From Candidatus Coprenecus stercoravium (GTDB lineage: Bacteria; Bacteroidota; Bacteroidia; Bacteroidales; UBA932), in NCBI GenBank assembly GCA_019116865.1, contig DXAW01000043.1, positions 1-41,358 on the forward strand: 41,358 bases of DNA. Reading direction: 5' to 3'. This document shows, piece after piece, positions 18,749 through 27,056 of this stretch. Under the pieces are notes generated by a model. It was not told the DNA's origin. It saw only the letters and a program-made list of their open reading frames with translations, and searched no databases. A program made the translations under genes and the position numbers. Each line of letters starts with the position of its first letter. The stretch's first letter is position 1.

Positions 18749-20353
18749 ATGAAATTATTGTTATTAGGAGACGAAGCCATCGCATTGGCTGCTATCCATT
18801 CGGGCATCTCCGGAGTATACGCCTATCCCGGCACTCCCTCAACCGAGATTACCGAATACATACAGAACAGCCAGAAAGCAGACCCGGCTTCTGAACGGAT
18901 ATTCTGCAGATGGTGTACCAACGAGAAGACCGCCATGGAGGCAGCCCTAGGCATGTCCTACATGGGAAAACGCGCGTTGGTGTGCATGAAACACGTAGGC
19001 ATGAACGTGGCCGCCGACGCCTTTGTCAACTCGGCCATGACCGGAGCCAACGGAGGACTGGTAGTAGTGGCAGCGGACGACCCCTCGATGCACTCGTCAC
19101 AGAACGAACAGGACTCCCGTTTCTACGGCAAGTTCGCCATGATACCTGTGTTCGAGCCTTCGTCGCAGCAGGAAGCATACGACATGGTCCGCGACGCATT
19201 CGATTATTCCGAAAAGCGCAGGATACCGGTGCTGCTGAGAATCACCACACGTATGGCGCACTCCAGGGCGGAAGTGGAGACATGGCACAGCACATTGTCC
19301 CAGAAACAGATGTCCTACCCTGAGAACCCCCGCCAGTGGGTGCTGCTTCCGGCCAACTCGAAAGTACGCAACGACAAGCTCGTCGAGGAGCAGTCCCTGT
19401 TTGAGAAAGAGTCCGGAGAGGATCCCCGCAACAGATTCATACCCGGAGAGGACAAGAGCCTTGCCATCGTCACCTGCGGTATCGCATACAACTACCTGAT
19501 GGAGAATTTCCCCGGAGGAGTTCCCTGCGGAGTACTTAAAATCTCCCGCTATCCTCTGCCGCGCACATTGGTCAAGACAATGGAGGCGGAGGGCATCAAC
19601 CGCATAATAGTGATGGAAGAGGGACAGCCCCTTGTGGAGGAGAGCATAAGAGGCATGATAAGCTCCGACATACAGGTGGACGGACGGCTCACCGGAGTAC
19701 TTCCCCGCACCGGAGAGCTTTCCCCGGACAGCGTTCGTAACGCCGTAAGACTTGCCCCCCACAAGACATTCCCCAAAGACGACATAGTGGTGCCCAGACC
19801 GCCCGCCCTCTGCCAGGGATGCGGTCACCGCGACATGTACGCCGCACTCAACGAAGTAGCGGCCGAATATGAGCATTCCAGAGTATTCAGCGATATCGGA
19901 TGCTACACGCTAGGCGCTCTCCCTCCCTTCAGAGCCATACATACATGCGTCGACATGGGCGCATCCATAACCATGGCCAAAGGAGCGGCCGACGCAGGTC
20001 AGTTCCCTTCGTTCGCAGTCATCGGTGACTCCACATTCACCCACTCGGGCATGACCGGACTTCTCGACTGCGTCAACAGCAACGCCAATGTCGTCATTAT
20101 CATCTCCGACAACCTGACTACCGGCATGACCGGAGGACAGGATTCAGCCGGCACCGGCAGACTTGAGAGCATATGCGCGGGCATAGGTGTGGATCCCGCC
20201 CACATCAGAGTAGTGGTGCCCCTGCCCAAGAACATGGAGGAAATCAAGAACACCATTCGTGAGGAAGTAGAATACAAAGGCGTCTCTGTCGTCATCCCCC
20301 GCAGGGAGTGCATACAGACATTCAAACGCCACGCAAAAGCGAAAAAACAATAA
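18749..20353 (+). CDS. iorA: Indolepyruvate:ferredoxin oxidoreductase, alpha subunit (no ferredoxin domain)
   Basis: IorA with IorB oxidatively decarboxylates aryl pyruvates to aryl-acetyl-CoA in a TPP-dependent, ferredoxin-linked reaction. The N-terminal pyrimidine-binding domain (GDEAIALAAIHSGISGVYAYPGTPS) is followed by the domain with WCTNEKTAMEAALGMSYMG, the cysteine motif CQGCGHRDMYAAL (near residue 355) and the TPP site GDSTFTHSGMTGLLD (near 427). The chain ends at 534 residues with RRECIQTFKRHAKAKKQ, so the C-terminal two-cluster ferredoxin domain of archaeal IorA (about 600 residues or more) is absent. Electron transfer may rely on a separate ferredoxin. It is 18 bases upstream of iorB. 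Confidence 0.95.
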   Translation: MKLLLLGDEAIALAAIHSGISGVYAYPGTPSTEITEYIQNSQKADPASERIFCRWCTNEKTAMEAALGMSYMGKRALVCMKHVGMNVAADAFVNSAMTGANGGLVVVAADDPSMHSSQNEQDSRFYGKFAMIPVFEPSSQQEAYDMVRDAFDYSEKRRIPVLLRITTRMAHSRAEVETWHSTLSQKQMSYPENPRQWVLLPANSKVRNDKLVEEQSLFEKESGEDPRNRFIPGEDKSLAIVTCGIAYNYLMENFPGGVPCGVLKISRYPLPRTLVKTMEAEGINRIIVMEEGQPLVEESIRGMISSDIQVDGRLTGVLPRTGELSPDSVRNAVRLAPHKTFPKDDIVVPRPPALCQGCGHRDMYAALNEVAAEYEHSRVFSDIGCYTLGALPPFRAIHTCVDMGASITMAKGAADAGQFPSFAVIGDSTFTHSGMTGLLDCVNSNANVVIIISDNLTTGMTGGQDSAGTGRLESICAGIGVDPAHIRVVVPLPKNMEEIKNTIREEVEYKGVSVVIPRRECIQTFKRHAKAKKQ

Positions 20354-20371
20354 TTTAAACTGCAAACCGAT

Positions 20372-20953
20372 ATGAAACAAGATATCATCTTAGCCGGAGT
20401 GGGAGGACAGGGTATCCTCTCGATAGCCACAGTTCTCGGGGAAGCGGCCCTGACTGGCGGTCTCCATATCAAACAGGCTGAAGTTCACGGCATGAGCCAG
20501 AGAGGCGGAGACGTGCAGAGCAACCTGCGTATCTCTTCCGACCCCATAGCCAGCGACCTTATTCCCTTCGGACAGGTAGACATGATCATGTCCCTGGAGC
20601 CGATGGAAGCGCTCAGATACGTGCAAGAACTTTCCACTGACGGATGGATAGTGACCTCCTCCGTACCTTTTGTCAACATCAGCAACTACCCCGCCGTCGA
20701 GGATCTGTACCGCCACCTCAACGCCATGCCGCACGCCGTAATGCTCGATGTGGAGCAGATAGCCAAGGAGGCAGGCGCACCTTCGCAGGCGGCCAACATG
20801 GTGCTTCTCGGAGCAGCCGTGCCCATGCTCGACATCAGCTTCAACGCCATCCGCGATGCGGTAGCCAAAGTGTTCGCCCGCAAAGGCGAGGAAGTGGTGG
20901 CGAAGAATATCGCAGCCCTTGAGGCCGGATACCGCCACAGTTCAGGCAGGTAA
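20372..20953 (+). CDS. iorB: Indolepyruvate:ferredoxin oxidoreductase, beta subunit
   Basis: This is the gamma-domain subunit that completes the IorAB enzyme. The 193 residues begin MKQDIILAGVGGQGILSIAT, the glycine-rich CoA/ferredoxin oxidoreductase signature, and continue with VHGMSQRGGDVQSNLRIS and QVDMIMSLEPMEALRY, both conserved in this family. It is adjacent to iorA in one transcript. No clear intrinsic terminator follows: the hairpin at 21006 lacks a U-tract, so read-through into the glycan locus leader is possible. Confidence 0.95.
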   Translation: MKQDIILAGVGGQGILSIATVLGEAALTGGLHIKQAEVHGMSQRGGDVQSNLRISSDPIASDLIPFGQVDMIMSLEPMEALRYVQELSTDGWIVTSSVPFVNISNYPAVEDLYRHLNAMPHAVMLDVEQIAKEAGAPSQAANMVLLGAAVPMLDISFNAIRDAVAKVFARKGEEVVAKNIAALEAGYRHSSGR

Positions 20954-20965
20954 ACTGCAATTTAT

Positions 20966-20996
20966 TTTGTACGACAGATAAAAAAGGCTAGATTTG
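20966..20996 (+). promoter_or_regulatory. Consensus promoter of the glycan (CPS) operon
   Basis: TTTG (20966-20969), 19 bases, TAGATTTG (20989-20996): a perfect Bacteroidales consensus. The predicted start is near 21003, which gives a leader of about 100 bases before the upxY-like gene. No pair of long inverted repeats flanks the promoter, so this one does not look phase-invertible. Confidence 0.7.
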
Positions 20997-21005
20997 CATT
21001 TAATA

Positions 21006-21034
21006 AGAGTCCATGGCAAAACGTCATGGACTCT
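21006..21034 (+). promoter_or_regulatory. Leader hairpin 1 (10-bp perfect stem) before the upxY-like gene
   Basis: AGAGTCCATG and CATGGACTCT form a perfect stem with a nine-base loop GCAAAACGT, beginning about three bases after the predicted transcript start. No U-tract follows, so it is not a classic terminator. UpxY-family antiterminators are known to act on the leader of their own operon, and this hairpin is the best candidate for a recognition or pausing element (inference). Confidence 0.6.
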
Positions 21035-21054
21035 ATGTAACTAATTAAAGCACT

Positions 21055-21075
21055 GTCGATTACATACTTATCGAC
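21055..21075 (+). promoter_or_regulatory. Leader hairpin 2 (6-bp stem)
   Basis: GTCGAT, nine bases, ATCGAC. It lies between hairpin 1 and the upxY-like start codon. It is weak on its own, but its position in the same leader suggests a pause or attenuation site. Confidence 0.35.
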
Positions 21076-21106
21076 GTCCCTTTGTATTGATTGAGCCTGA
21101 ACTTGA

Positions 21107-21649
21107 ATGGATGATAACAGCCAGAAGCTATGGTTTGTAATGCGCGTCACCTACCAGCGGGAAGTGGCCGCTAAAGAGAAGCTCGACACTCTGGGACTGG
21201 AATGCTTTCTGCCGGTCAGAACATTCAGAAAACGCGGGACCGACGGCAGATTCTGCAAGGTCAGGGAGCCGCTTATCCACAATTACATTTTCATCCATTC
21301 AGACAAACAGACTATCGACAGGCTGAAAACTTTCACGCTCCCCTACCTGAGATACGCCACGTCCACTATAGACGGACAGAAGGTAATAATGACTGTCCCG
21401 GAGCGTCAGATGAAAAGTTTTATAGCCGTAGCCGGAAATGAGGAGCAGCGCGCTGTTTTTCTTGACCCGGCCACCATCGACCTCACGAAAGGAGACAAGG
21501 TACGGATTACCGGAGGACCGTTTGAGGGCGTCGAAGGCACATTCATGAGGCTTCAGGGAGGCCGCGGCAAAAGGGTGGTCGTAAAAATAGACTCCATAGC
21601 CGCTGTCGCAACCACCGAACTTCAGCCTCATCTCGTCACCAAGATATGA
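21107..21649 (+). CDS. upxY: UpxY-family (NusG paralogue) transcription antiterminator
   Basis: This specialised NusG paralogue binds elongating RNA polymerase and lets it read through a long polysaccharide operon. The NGN domain starts with [21 protein letters not shown] (residues about 6-26) and contains the [11 protein letters not shown] segment. A C-terminal KOW motif reads [21 protein letters not shown]. The 180 residues match UpxY proteins of Bacteroides capsule loci, where each locus has its own copy as first gene. The usual second gene upxZ, a trans-inhibitor of other loci, is missing here: the next gene overlaps directly (ATGA) and is ugd. The leader upstream carries two hairpins. 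Confidence 0.9.
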   Translation: MDDNSQKLWFVMRVTYQREVAAKEKLDTLGLECFLPVRTFRKRGTDGRFCKVREPLIHNYIFIHSDKQTIDRLKTFTLPYLRYATSTIDGQKVIMTVPERQMKSFIAVAGNEEQRAVFLDPATIDLTKGDKVRITGGPFEGVEGTFMRLQGGRGKRVVVKIDSIAAVATTELQPHLVTKI

Positions 21650-22956
21650 GAAAACACAAAATAGCCGTAGCAGGCACCGGATATGTGGGCCTGAGTCTTG
21701 CGACCCTGCTCGCACAGCACCATCACGTGACAGCCGTGGACGTCATCCCTGAGAAAGTGGACCTGCTCAACAGACGAAAGTCCCCCATTCAGGACGAATA
21801 TATAGAAAGATACCTGACAGAGAAACCGCTGGACCTGACGGCCACAGTGGACGGCCGGAAGGCTTATGCCGATGCGGAGCTTGTCATAGTAGCGGCTCCC
21901 ACCAACTACGACCCGGTCAAGAACTACTTCGACACCACGCACGTCGAGGAAGTCATAGACCTGGTGCTCGATGTCAATCCGGACGCTGTTATCGTCATCA
22001 AGTCCACAATCCCTGTAGGATACTGCCGCAGTCTGTACGTCAAGTACTGGAAACAGGGGCTGAAAAGTCTACGTCTGCTGTTCGCCCCGGAATTCCTGCG
22101 CGAGAGCAAGGCCCTATATGACAACCTCTACCCCAGCCGTATCATTGTCGGCATTCCGAAACTTCTCCCCGGAGATGAGTTCTCTGACGAAAACGAGGCA
22201 ATCAAGGCCCTGGCCGACATACCGTTTTTGGAGAAAGCCGCGCATGAGTTCTCCGCAATGCTACAGGAAGGAGCGATAAAGCAGGACATCCCTACCCTGT
22301 TCATGGGCCTGAAAGAAGCGGAGGCCGTCAAGCTGTTCGCCAACACATATCTGGCTCTTCGAGTCAGTTACTTCAACGAGCTGGACACATACGCCGAGGT
22401 CAAGGGGCTTGACTCGGCAGCCATCATTCAGGGCGTGGGGCTGGACCCCAGAATCGGCACCCACTACAACAACCCGTCGTTCGGCTACGGCGGCTACTGT
22501 CTGCCAAAGGACACCAAGCAGCTGCTGGCCAACTACGAGAACGTACCCCAGAACATGATGACCGCCATCGTCGAGAGCAACCGCACCCGAAAGGACTTCA
22601 TCGCCGGACAGGTACTCAAAATGGCCGGAGCCCATGAGTACGACGGAAGCTGGGACGCATCCAAAGAGCACGAGACGGTAATCGGAGTCTACCGCCTTAC
22701 AATGAAAATCGGCAGCGACAACTTCCGTCAGAGCAGCATTCAGGGCGTGATGAAGCGAATCAAGGCCAAGGGTGTCACGCTGATTATCTACGAGCCTGCA
22801 CTGGAAGACGGCAGCACCTTCTTCGGCAGCCGTGTCGTCAACGACCTGACCGAATTCAAACGCCGCTCGCAGGCCATCATCGCCAACCGCTACGACTCCT
22901 GCCTCGACGACGTCAAGACTAAAGTCTACACCCGCGACCTCTTCCACCGTGACTGA
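21646..22956 (+). CDS. ugd: UDP-glucose 6-dehydrogenase
   Basis: This enzyme oxidises UDP-glucose to UDP-glucuronic acid with two NAD+. The 436-residue protein has a Rossmann start [19 protein letters not shown], the Ugd-specific [21 protein letters not shown], and the catalytic cysteine in [15 protein letters not shown] (near residue 285). It is longer than the roughly 390-residue E. coli enzyme, mainly in the region about 185-215 and at the C-terminus. The ATGA overlap with upxY ties it to the antiterminator. It is distinct from the second nucleotide-sugar dehydrogenase (25699-26994), so the locus should produce two different uronic-acid donors. Base composition is high G+C up to its end and drops in the next gene. 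Confidence 0.92.
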   Translation: MRKHKIAVAGTGYVGLSLATLLAQHHHVTAVDVIPEKVDLLNRRKSPIQDEYIERYLTEKPLDLTATVDGRKAYADAELVIVAAPTNYDPVKNYFDTTHVEEVIDLVLDVNPDAVIVIKSTIPVGYCRSLYVKYWKQGLKSLRLLFAPEFLRESKALYDNLYPSRIIVGIPKLLPGDEFSDENEAIKALADIPFLEKAAHEFSAMLQEGAIKQDIPTLFMGLKEAEAVKLFANTYLALRVSYFNELDTYAEVKGLDSAAIIQGVGLDPRIGTHYNNPSFGYGGYCLPKDTKQLLANYENVPQNMMTAIVESNRTRKDFIAGQVLKMAGAHEYDGSWDASKEHETVIGVYRLTMKIGSDNFRQSSIQGVMKRIKAKGVTLIIYEPALEDGSTFFGSRVVNDLTEFKRRSQAIIANRYDSCLDDVKTKVYTRDLFHRD

Positions 22957-22992
22957 AACAATTAAATATCGAATATATACTTTAAATATTTT

Positions 22993-23958
22993 ATGAAAAA
23001 TTTTGCATTAATCGGAGCTGCCGGGTATATTGCGCCACGTCATCTTAGAGCGATTAAAGATACCGGTAACAATTTAATTGCTGCATACGATAAGTTTGAC
23101 AGCGTCGGTATCATGGACAGTTATTTCCCGGAAGCATCATTTTTTACAGAGAATGAGCAGTTTGACAGATATCTCTCCAAGATAAAAGGAACTGATAACC
23201 AGATAGACTGGCTGTCGATATGTACGCCAAATCATACTCACGATGCGTTTATAAGGTACGGCCTCAGACTTGGCACGGATGTAATCTGCGAGAAACCGGT
23301 TGTCCTGAATCCTTATAACATAGATGAATTGATGAAAGTTGAGGAAGAGACCGGACATAAGGCATACAATATTCTTCAGCTCAGACTGCATGATTCTATA
23401 GTCGCATTAAAGAAAAAAATAGATGAAGGCCCTGAAAATAAGATTTATGATGTGGATTTGACATACATCACATCACGTGGAAAATGGTACTATGCCAGTT
23501 GGAAGGGAGATGTTCATAAAAGCGGAGGTGTCGCGACAAATATCGGAGTTCACTTCTATGATATGCTGCAGTGGATATTTGGGCCCGTACAGGAAAACAT
23601 CGTACACGTAATGAGTCATGACAGAGTTGCGGGATTTTTGGGACTGAAAAAAGCAAGGGTGCGTTATTTCTTGAGCATCAACGCTGACAATCTTCCTGAG
23701 AACGCAGTACAGGGAGAAAAGAGAACATACCGCACAATTATGATTGACGGAGATGAATTCGAGTTCAGCAAAGGATTTACAGAACTGCACACCAAGAGCT
23801 ATCAGGAGATTCTCGCAGGACGCGGATTCAGAATATCAGAAGCGCGGAACTGCATACAGATAGTAAGTGACATCCGGCATTCTACTCCTATAGGACTTAA
23901 GGGAGATTATCATCCTCTTGCAAAACTTCCTTTGGCAAAACATCCTTTCGGTTGGTAA
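22993..23958 (+). CDS. wbpB: WbpB/WlbA-type UDP-GlcNAcA 3-dehydrogenase (Gfo/Idh/MocA family)
   Basis: This enzyme oxidises the C3 hydroxyl of UDP-N-acetyl-glucosaminuronic acid to a 3-keto sugar. The Rossmann start is FALIGAAGYIAPRHLRAIKD, the signature lysine lies in DVICEKPVVLNPYN, and the active-site segment is GGVATNIGVHFYDMLQWIFG with its histidine. The 321 residues match WbpB/WlbA. In characterised homologues NAD+ stays bound and is regenerated by reducing 2-oxoglutarate to 2-hydroxyglutarate, which makes the FAD/Fe-S dehydrogenase downstream (36319-39195) notable. The neighbours WbpE, WbpD and WbpA follow within a few bases each, supporting the pathway assignment over a generic dehydrogenase. 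A G+C drop begins here. Confidence 0.9.
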   Translation: MKNFALIGAAGYIAPRHLRAIKDTGNNLIAAYDKFDSVGIMDSYFPEASFFTENEQFDRYLSKIKGTDNQIDWLSICTPNHTHDAFIRYGLRLGTDVICEKPVVLNPYNIDELMKVEEETGHKAYNILQLRLHDSIVALKKKIDEGPENKIYDVDLTYITSRGKWYYASWKGDVHKSGGVATNIGVHFYDMLQWIFGPVQENIVHVMSHDRVAGFLGLKKARVRYFLSINADNLPENAVQGEKRTYRTIMIDGDEFEFSKGFTELHTKSYQEILAGRGFRISEARNCIQIVSDIRHSTPIGLKGDYHPLAKLPLAKHPFGW

Positions 23959-23967
23959 TATGATAAA

Positions 23968-25098
23968 ATGAATATGAAACTACAGATGGTGGATCTTCAC
24001 GGGCAGTACATGAAGATCAAAGATGAGGTGGATGCCGGTATCCGTCAGGTGATAGAAAGCTCGGCTTTTATCAACGGTCCTCAAGTAAAGGAATTTGCCG
24101 GCAAACTGGCGGATTACGTTCACTGCAAGTACGTAATAACATGCGGAAACGGTACGGATGCGCTGCAGATAGCCCTAATGGCTCTTGACCTGAAACCCGG
24201 AGACGAGGTGATAGTACCGGCTTTCACGTACGTGGCCTCGGCGGAAGTTATCGGACTGCTCGGACTTACTCCGGTTATGGTGGACGTTGATTACAACACT
24301 TTCAATGTAACCCTAAAGAACATAGAGAAGGCGTTAAGTCCTAAGACAAAAGCCATTATTCCGGTGCATCTTTTCGGGCAGTCATGCGACATGGCACCTA
24401 TTATGGAATTTGCAAATAGACATAAACTCTATGTTGTAGAAGACAATGCACAGGCAATCGGGGCACGCTATACTTTCCCGGACGGTTCCGCCAAATTCAC
24501 CGGCACAATCGGTCACATCGGATGTACCTCCTTCTTCCCTTCCAAGAATTTAGGATGCTATGGAGACGGAGGCGCCATATTTACAGATGATGATGTTCTT
24601 GGAGAGCGTCTTAAAATGATTGCCAATCATGGACAGCAGGTTAAATATCACCACAAGGTTATAGGCTGCAACTCCAGACTGGACACCATTCAGGCAGTTG
24701 TGCTGAACGCAAAACTTCCTCACTTGAATGAATATTGTAGATCACGCTATGCTGCAGCGCAATATTATACTTCGGCCCTGAAAGACATTGATGGTATCAT
24801 CACGCCTGTTGAGCAGCCGAACAGTACTCATGTCTACCACCAGTACACATTGAAAGTCCTCAACGGGAAACGCAATGCTCTTAAACAATATATGGCTGAC
24901 AACGGGATACCAAGTATGATTTACTATCCGCTTCCCCTTCAGCAACAGGAAGCCTTCAGTAACATTACACGTGCGGCAGAAAGTCTTGACACCGCAGCAG
25001 AGCTGGCGGCCTCAGTTCTTTCGCTGCCAATCCATACTGAGATAAGCCATGAACAACAAGACATGGTGATCGATGCGATTAAAAGTTTTTTCAAATAA
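23968..25098 (+). CDS. wbpE: WbpE-type UDP-3-keto-sugar aminotransferase (DegT/DnrJ family)
   Basis: This PLP enzyme converts the 3-keto product of WbpB to UDP-GlcNAc(3NH2)A with glutamate as amino donor, a step that also produces 2-oxoglutarate, the co-substrate of WbpB. The chain opens [20 protein letters not shown], has [14 protein letters not shown] for PLP binding, [13 protein letters not shown] with the aspartate that contacts the PLP nitrogen, and the lysine in [16 protein letters not shown]. The 376 residues are typical. Two starts (Met1 or Met3) are possible. Position between wbpB and wbpD makes 3-amination more likely than the 4-amination carried out by other DegT members. Confidence 0.9.
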   Translation: MNMKLQMVDLHGQYMKIKDEVDAGIRQVIESSAFINGPQVKEFAGKLADYVHCKYVITCGNGTDALQIALMALDLKPGDEVIVPAFTYVASAEVIGLLGLTPVMVDVDYNTFNVTLKNIEKALSPKTKAIIPVHLFGQSCDMAPIMEFANRHKLYVVEDNAQAIGARYTFPDGSAKFTGTIGHIGCTSFFPSKNLGCYGDGGAIFTDDDVLGERLKMIANHGQQVKYHHKVIGCNSRLDTIQAVVLNAKLPHLNEYCRSRYAAAQYYTSALKDIDGIITPVEQPNSTHVYHQYTLKVLNGKRNALKQYMADNGIPSMIYYPLPLQQQEAFSNITRAAESLDTAAELAASVLSLPIHTEISHEQQDMVIDAIKSFFK

Positions 25099-25106
25099 AA
25101 TTAATA

Positions 25107-25682
25107 ATGGCAGAATATTTTGCACATGAGACAGCAGTCGTGGATGACGGCTGCGTAATAGGAGCAGGCACTAAAATCTGGCATTTTACACATATTATGG
25201 CCGGTTGCAGGATAGGAAAAAAGTGCAATATCGGGCAGAACGTCGTTATTTCACCGGATGTGGTTCTAGGCAATAACGTTAAAATACAAAACAACGTATC
25301 AGTATATACAGGTGTGACCTGTGATGACGATGTATTCCTCGGGCCTTCATGTGTGTTTACCAATGTAATAAATCCACGAAGCGCAGTAAACCGCAAGTCA
25401 GAGTATGCAAAAACCCATGTTGGACGTGGCGCGACTATAGGCGCAAATGCCACCATTGTCTGTGGGCATGACATCGGTGAATATGCCTTTATCGGAGCCG
25501 GCGCTGTAGTCACCAAAACAGTTGCACCATATGCTTTAATGGTCGGGAACCCTGCCCGGCAAACCGGCTGGATGAGTGAATTCGGATGTAAACTGAGGTT
25601 CGATGCAGACGGATTCGCCACCTGCCCTCAGAGTGGAGATAAATATCAACTTAAAAATGGAATAGTAAATAAACTTAAATAA
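25107..25682 (+). CDS. wbpD: WbpD/WlbB-type sugar N-acetyltransferase (left-handed beta-helix)
   Basis: This acetyl-CoA-dependent enzyme acetylates the 3-amino group to give UDP-GlcNAc(3NAc)A. The 191 residues form hexapeptide repeats from about residue 10 ([20 protein letters not shown]) through [20 protein letters not shown] to [20 protein letters not shown], and the loop [17 protein letters not shown] is typical of the WbpD/WlbB group. It lies 8 bases after wbpE and 16 before wbpA. The C-terminus after the helix carries a short [10 protein letters not shown] tail. Confidence 0.92.
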   Translation: MAEYFAHETAVVDDGCVIGAGTKIWHFTHIMAGCRIGKKCNIGQNVVISPDVVLGNNVKIQNNVSVYTGVTCDDDVFLGPSCVFTNVINPRSAVNRKSEYAKTHVGRGATIGANATIVCGHDIGEYAFIGAGAVVTKTVAPYALMVGNPARQTGWMSEFGCKLRFDADGFATCPQSGDKYQLKNGIVNKLK

Positions 25683-25698
25683 TCAAAAATTTAGAATT

Positions 25699-26994
25699 AT
25701 GGACATGTACAACAGACTCGTAAATAAAGAGGCAAAGCTGGCGCTGGTCGGCCTCGGATATGTAGGACTCCCTATCGCACTGGAGTTCGCAAAGAAGATA
25801 TCGGTTATCGGTTTTGATATCAATGAGGCACGCCTGGCTAAAATGAGACAGGGCATTGACCCCTGCGGCGAGCTTGATTCTTCAGCATTTGAGAATGTTG
25901 ATATAGAATTCACATCCTCCATCGACAAACTGCGTGAGGCCTCTTTCTTCATTGTAGCGGTGCCTACGCCTATCGATAAGTACAACAAGCCCGACCTTAC
26001 CCCCCTGCTTGGAGCTTCCAGGTCCGTAGGAAAGGCCCTTAAACCCGGAGACTATGTCGTATATGAGTCCACAGTGTATCCGGGATGTACGGAAGAAGAC
26101 TGCCTGCCTATATTGGAAGAGGTAAGCGGTCTCAAAGCATATAAACAGTTCAAATTCGGATATTCTCCTGAGCGGATCAATCCGGGTGAAAAAGTACATA
26201 CGCTGCCAAATACTGTAAAAATCGTATCAGGATGCGACCCGGAAGCACTTGATGTTATTGCAAAAGTCTATGAACTGGTCGTTAAGCCCGGTGTGCACCG
26301 TGCCCCGAACGTAAAAGTAGCCGAGGCTGCAAAGATTATTGAGAACACTCAGAGGGACGTCAATATCGCTCTGATGAACGAACTGTCCATCATATTCAGC
26401 CGCATCGGTATCAACACCTACGATGTACTGGAGGCAGCCGGCACAAAATGGAACTTCTTGAAATTCTATCCCGGTCTTGTCGGCGGCCACTGTATCGGAG
26501 TCGATCCTTACTATTTGGTGCACAAGGCCAGCGAGCTGAAATATCACTGCCAGATAATCAGTGCCGGACGGTTCATCAACGACAGCATGGGCGGATACAT
26601 CGCCAAAAAGCTAGTAAAAAGGCTCATTTCATTGGGAAAGGGAGTGCTCGGTGCCCGCATCCTGGTAATGGGCGTTACCTTCAAGGAAAATGTCTCTGAC
26701 ATCCGCAACTCAAAGGTAGTGGACATCATCAACGAACTCAAGGACTTCGGCTGCGACGTGGATGTCATGGACCCTCATGCGGACAGTGACGAGGTCATGC
26801 ACGAGTACGGCTTCCGGCTTGTCGAGAAACCCCGTGACAGTTATGATGGCGTAGTAGTAGCCGTGGCCCATGACCAATACAAGGACCTTACCGAGGACTA
26901 CTTCAAGTCACTTACATACGAGCATGCAGTGCTTGTAGACATTAAAGGTATGTACCGCGGCAAGATACATTCGCTCAAGTACTGGAGCCTGTAA
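25699..26994 (+). CDS. wbpA: WbpA-type UDP-N-acetylglucosamine 6-dehydrogenase
   Basis: This enzyme oxidises C6 of UDP-GlcNAc to UDP-GlcNAcA, the first step toward the diacetamido uronic acid. The Rossmann start is KLALVGLGYVGLPIALEFAK, the middle has YESTVYPGCTEEDCLPIL and FGYSPERINPGEK, and the catalytic cysteine lies in GLVGGHCIGVDPYYLVHKA. The final domain (VMGVTFKENVSDIRNSKV) binds the nucleotide. The 431 residues and SPERINPG signature place it with WbpO/WbpA/TviB-type acetamido-sugar dehydrogenases rather than Ugd. It is encoded after B, E and D although it acts before them. A long hairpin follows at 27011, and G+C falls sharply after it. Confidence 0.92.
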   Translation: MDMYNRLVNKEAKLALVGLGYVGLPIALEFAKKISVIGFDINEARLAKMRQGIDPCGELDSSAFENVDIEFTSSIDKLREASFFIVAVPTPIDKYNKPDLTPLLGASRSVGKALKPGDYVVYESTVYPGCTEEDCLPILEEVSGLKAYKQFKFGYSPERINPGEKVHTLPNTVKIVSGCDPEALDVIAKVYELVVKPGVHRAPNVKVAEAAKIIENTQRDVNIALMNELSIIFSRIGINTYDVLEAAGTKWNFLKFYPGLVGGHCIGVDPYYLVHKASELKYHCQIISAGRFINDSMGGYIAKKLVKRLISLGKGVLGARILVMGVTFKENVSDIRNSKVVDIINELKDFGCDVDVMDPHADSDEVMHEYGFRLVEKPRDSYDGVVVAVAHDQYKDLTEDYFKSLTYEHAVLVDIKGMYRGKIHSLKYWSL

Positions 26995-27010
26995 ATTTTA
27001 CCAACGACTA

Positions 27011-27041
27011 AGAAGTCATACTTACGGACAGTATGACTTCT
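27011..27041 (+). terminator. 12-bp perfect hairpin after wbpA (attenuator/terminator candidate inside the operon)
   Basis: AGAAGTCATACT and AGTATGACTTCT pair perfectly around a seven-base loop TACGGAC, followed by ATTTATTTATC. It sits 16 bases after the wbpA stop and ends 15 bases before the next start codon. The U-run is broken, so termination would be partial; it could equally be an RNA-processing or stability element or a UpxY-sensitive site. Confidence 0.5.
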
Positions 27042-27056
27042 ATTTATTTATCTTCA

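Noticed and set aside
20954-21106. Invertible capsule promoter
   Set aside because: No pair of inverted repeats flanks the promoter; the repeats present form hairpins on the downstream side only, and no recombinase gene is nearby.
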